Source of the DNA: UBA9732 sp003456855
Lineage (GTDB): Bacteria; Spirochaetota; Spirochaetia; Sphaerochaetales; Sphaerochaetaceae
Reading direction: 5' to 3'
DNA: 34,396 bases
NCBI GenBank assembly: GCA_946626785.1
Contig: CAMOUY010000012.1
Location: 1-34,396 of the forward strand
Positions 32,921 through 34,396 of this stretch are shown piece after piece; within the stretch, counting starts at the first letter, position 1; each line of letters starts with the position of its first letter. The translations under genes and the position numbers were made by a program. The notes beneath the pieces are model-generated. The model had not been told where the DNA came from and ran no database searches. It saw only the letters and a list, made by a program, of their open reading frames with translations.

Positions 32921-34281
32921 TGTACGTAAAGGCTGAGAAATTCGCCCAGGGTGGTCGCAGTGTCGGCCACCTTGATGACGGGCGGATTGTCTTCATCGAT
33001 GGCCTCTTTCCAGGTGAAGAGGCTGAAATCGAGATAGTTGAAGCAAAGAAAGACTATTGCATTGCAAAGCCTCTGCATATAGCGGTCAAGAGCCCTGACC
33101 GTAGGCAGAGCATCTGCCCGTTCAGTGAGGAATGCGGTGGCTGCCAGTGGATAGAGCTTGACTACGCCGCCCAGACCAGGGCCAAGCAGGAGATTGTCCA
33201 GGAGCTCTTCTCCGACATACCCATCCAATTCGAAGAGCCTGTAACAGGTCCCGAGTTCGGCTACAGAAGCCGTGCCCGCTTCCAGTACAAGATCAGAAAC
33301 GGCAAGGCCAGCCTTGGCTTCTGCGCTGAGAGCTCCAACAAGAGCATCCAGATCGACCATTGCCCTGTTGTTGACGACAGTCTGAACAACCTGATAAAGA
33401 ATCCTCCAAGGCTCAATGCCTGGGAGCTGAAGAACCAGGAGCTCTCATGCATAACGGCAGACGACGGGGTGCTGTACGATGACAGGACTGGTTGGATCAC
33501 CGTTGGAGAGAGACGCCTTCCTGTAAGCAACAAGGTATTCTTCCAGTCAAACCTGATTCTGCTTCCAAAGCTCATCGATTTTGTTGTCTCGTTGACTGAG
33601 GGCCCGAAGGTGATGGACCTGTACAGTGGGATCGGAACCTTCAGCGCCTACCTTGAGGACAAATTCGATGTGACCGCAGTCGAGATCAACAAGTTCTGTC
33701 TGTCGCTTGCAAAGTCCCACCTCAAGCACACGAGCTTCTTCACATCGCCCGTGGAGAAGTGGAACCCGAGGAGCAGGGAGGTGGACACCGTGATAGTGGA
33801 CCCGCCAAGGGTTGGTCTGGACAAGGCTGTGCCTCAGATGATCGCCTCCTGGAAGCCAAAGCGCATAGTCTACGTCTCCTGCTATGCACCTACCATGCAC
33901 CGTGACATCAAGCGCCTTACAGAGCTTGGCTACAAGGCAGAGACCCTCAAGCTCCTTGACTTCTACCCGCAGACTCCGCATGTTGAGACGGTAGTCGTTT
34001 TACGTGGGGTAAAAACCGACAGTCATATCAATGTGGATTTGGATGTAGAGAAACTTGGAATCCGTGACAACAAAGCCACATACGATGATATAAAGGTCTA
34101 TGTCAGCGAAAAATACGGATACAAGATCCCTTCGCTCTACATCGCACAGGTGAAGGAAAAAGTCGGTTTGGCAAAGCGTGAGAACTACAGTATCGGTGAA
34201 GGGAAGGGTGTTGTCCCTCATTGCCCGCCTGAGAAGGAAGAGGCAATCAAGGATGCACTGAGGCATTTTGGTTTGATTTGA
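32920..34281 (+). CDS. RNA m5U methyltransferase (RlmD/TrmA type) with C-terminal extension
   Basis: This 453-residue protein has an N-terminal TRAM-like OB fold (about 1-60). Fe-S cysteines follow in CPFSEECGGC plus a later HCP. The SAM domain has LYSGIGTFSAYLED, VDPPRVGLD and the catalytic VSCYAP (Cys321). It methylates a uracil C5 in rRNA or tRNA; the exact position is not decidable. The usual family end (HVETVVVLRG) falls near residue 362. About 90 more residues follow, including LYIAQVKEKVGLAKRENYS and CPPEKEEAIKDALRHFG, a segment I recall in Clostridial homologues. DNA from about 33995 on is AT-richer and uses GAA, TTT and GTA more than the rest. Confidence 0.87.
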   Translation: MYVKAEKFAQGGRSVGHLDDGRIVFIDGLFPGEEAEIEIVEAKKDYCIAKPLHIAVKSPDRRQSICPFSEECGGCQWIELDYAAQTRAKQEIVQELFSDIPIQFEEPVTGPEFGYRSRARFQYKIRNGKASLGFCAESSNKSIQIDHCPVVDDSLNNLIKNPPRLNAWELKNQELSCITADDGVLYDDRTGWITVGERRLPVSNKVFFQSNLILLPKLIDFVVSLTEGPKVMDLYSGIGTFSAYLEDKFDVTAVEINKFCLSLAKSHLKHTSFFTSPVEKWNPRSREVDTVIVDPPRVGLDKAVPQMIASWKPKRIVYVSCYAPTMHRDIKRLTELGYKAETLKLLDFYPQTPHVETVVVLRGVKTDSHINVDLDVEKLGIRDNKATYDDIKVYVSEKYGYKIPSLYIAQVKEKVGLAKRENYSIGEGKGVVPHCPPEKEEAIKDALRHFGLI

Positions 34282-34323
34282 GCTTTAGTGGGTTTTCTGT
34301 TCAATGGTAATATTCTTTTGTGA

Positions 34324-34396
34324 ACCGTATCTAAGGGCCGTGAGCAGATCGTTAACAAGACCTTCGTGAAGATGATGGACGAGCTCGGCTATGACG
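34324..34396 (+). other. Open frame at the window edge, unidentified
   Basis: After an in-frame TGA at 34321-34323, one frame stays open to the end and reads GREQIVNKTFVKMMDELGYD near the edge. The composition looks like the coding DNA nearby, but no ATG lies between that stop and the Met codons at 34369-34374; a GTG is at 34366. It may be a gene starting at one of these codons, a decayed gene, or chance. I do not recognise it. The 40 bp before it (34282-34321) show no terminator. Confidence 0.25.

Noticed and set aside
1..34396. CRISPR array, insertion sequence, prophage or rRNA genes
   Set aside because: I saw no regularly spaced repeats, transposase or integrase motifs, phage genes, or rRNA sequence in the window.

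Overview
This window reads as a chromosomal segment of about 52% G+C from a Gram-negative, probably anaerobic and host-associated spirochaete. Evidence for that: signal-peptide outer-membrane beta-barrel proteins and an LPP20-like lipoprotein sit beside CdaA/CdaR (c-di-AMP), a PreP-type M16C peptidase, a DeoR regulator, Hsp33, and a TrmA/RlmD-type methyltransferase with a C-terminal extension I recall from Clostridia. The taxonomic call is inference (Sphaerochaeta/Treponema-like Spirochaetota, moderate confidence). Coding density is very high, many genes overlap by 1-20 bp, and no stretch above 300 bp lacks a gene.

Layout. 1-1413: a toxin-antitoxin neighbourhood, with the C-terminus of a HicB-type antitoxin (+) converging on a two-gene minus-strand operon of a DUF3990 ADP-ribosyltransferase-like protein and an XRE protein with an extra N-terminal domain. 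Its promoter carries a 16-bp near-palindrome in the -35/-10 spacer. 1548-7707: peptidase T, a small outer-membrane-like protein, an LPP20-like lipoprotein and a large M16C zinc peptidase, tightly packed. 7761-12957: cdaA, a short cdaR-like gene, acpS, truA, a family-4 uracil-DNA glycosylase and priA, all overlapping. 12996-17252: def, fmt, a radical SAM protein, a VanZ-like protein, an exported FKBP prolyl isomerase and a DUF308 membrane protein, closed by a strong terminator. 17327-19616 (minus): a phosphohexomutase and a DeoR regulator in one operon. The AT-rich divergent region upstream is full of CGAAA/TTTCG motifs. 19852-25173: radC, tRNA-Arg(CCG) (minus), a cation diffusion facilitator, a sugar-nucleotidyltransferase-like protein, an outer-membrane protein, mscL and a YitT-family protein. 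25180-28376 (minus): hslO-rlmKL, translationally coupled. 28458-34281: a two-component sensor kinase with an NtrC-type sigma-54 activator, an M3B oligoendopeptidase and a class-I m5U rRNA methyltransferase with a C-terminal extension. The last ~115 bp hold only an unidentified open frame running off the edge.

Most genes are housekeeping: translation initiation and termination of N-terminal formyl processing (def, fmt), rRNA and tRNA modification, replication restart and uracil repair, peptide turnover (three peptidases), osmotic protection (mscL, c-di-AMP) and redox chaperoning. The more unusual signals are: (1) the DUF3990/XRE module with a promoter-embedded operator; (2) five promoters, each with a -10 box only 5-9 nt before the ATG and no Shine-Dalgarno, suggesting leaderless mRNAs; (3) the likely DeoR operator cluster; (4) the C-terminal extension on the m5U methyltransferase, which differs in codon use from the rest of the gene; (5) an rlmKL terminator embedded antisense in the yitT coding sequence.
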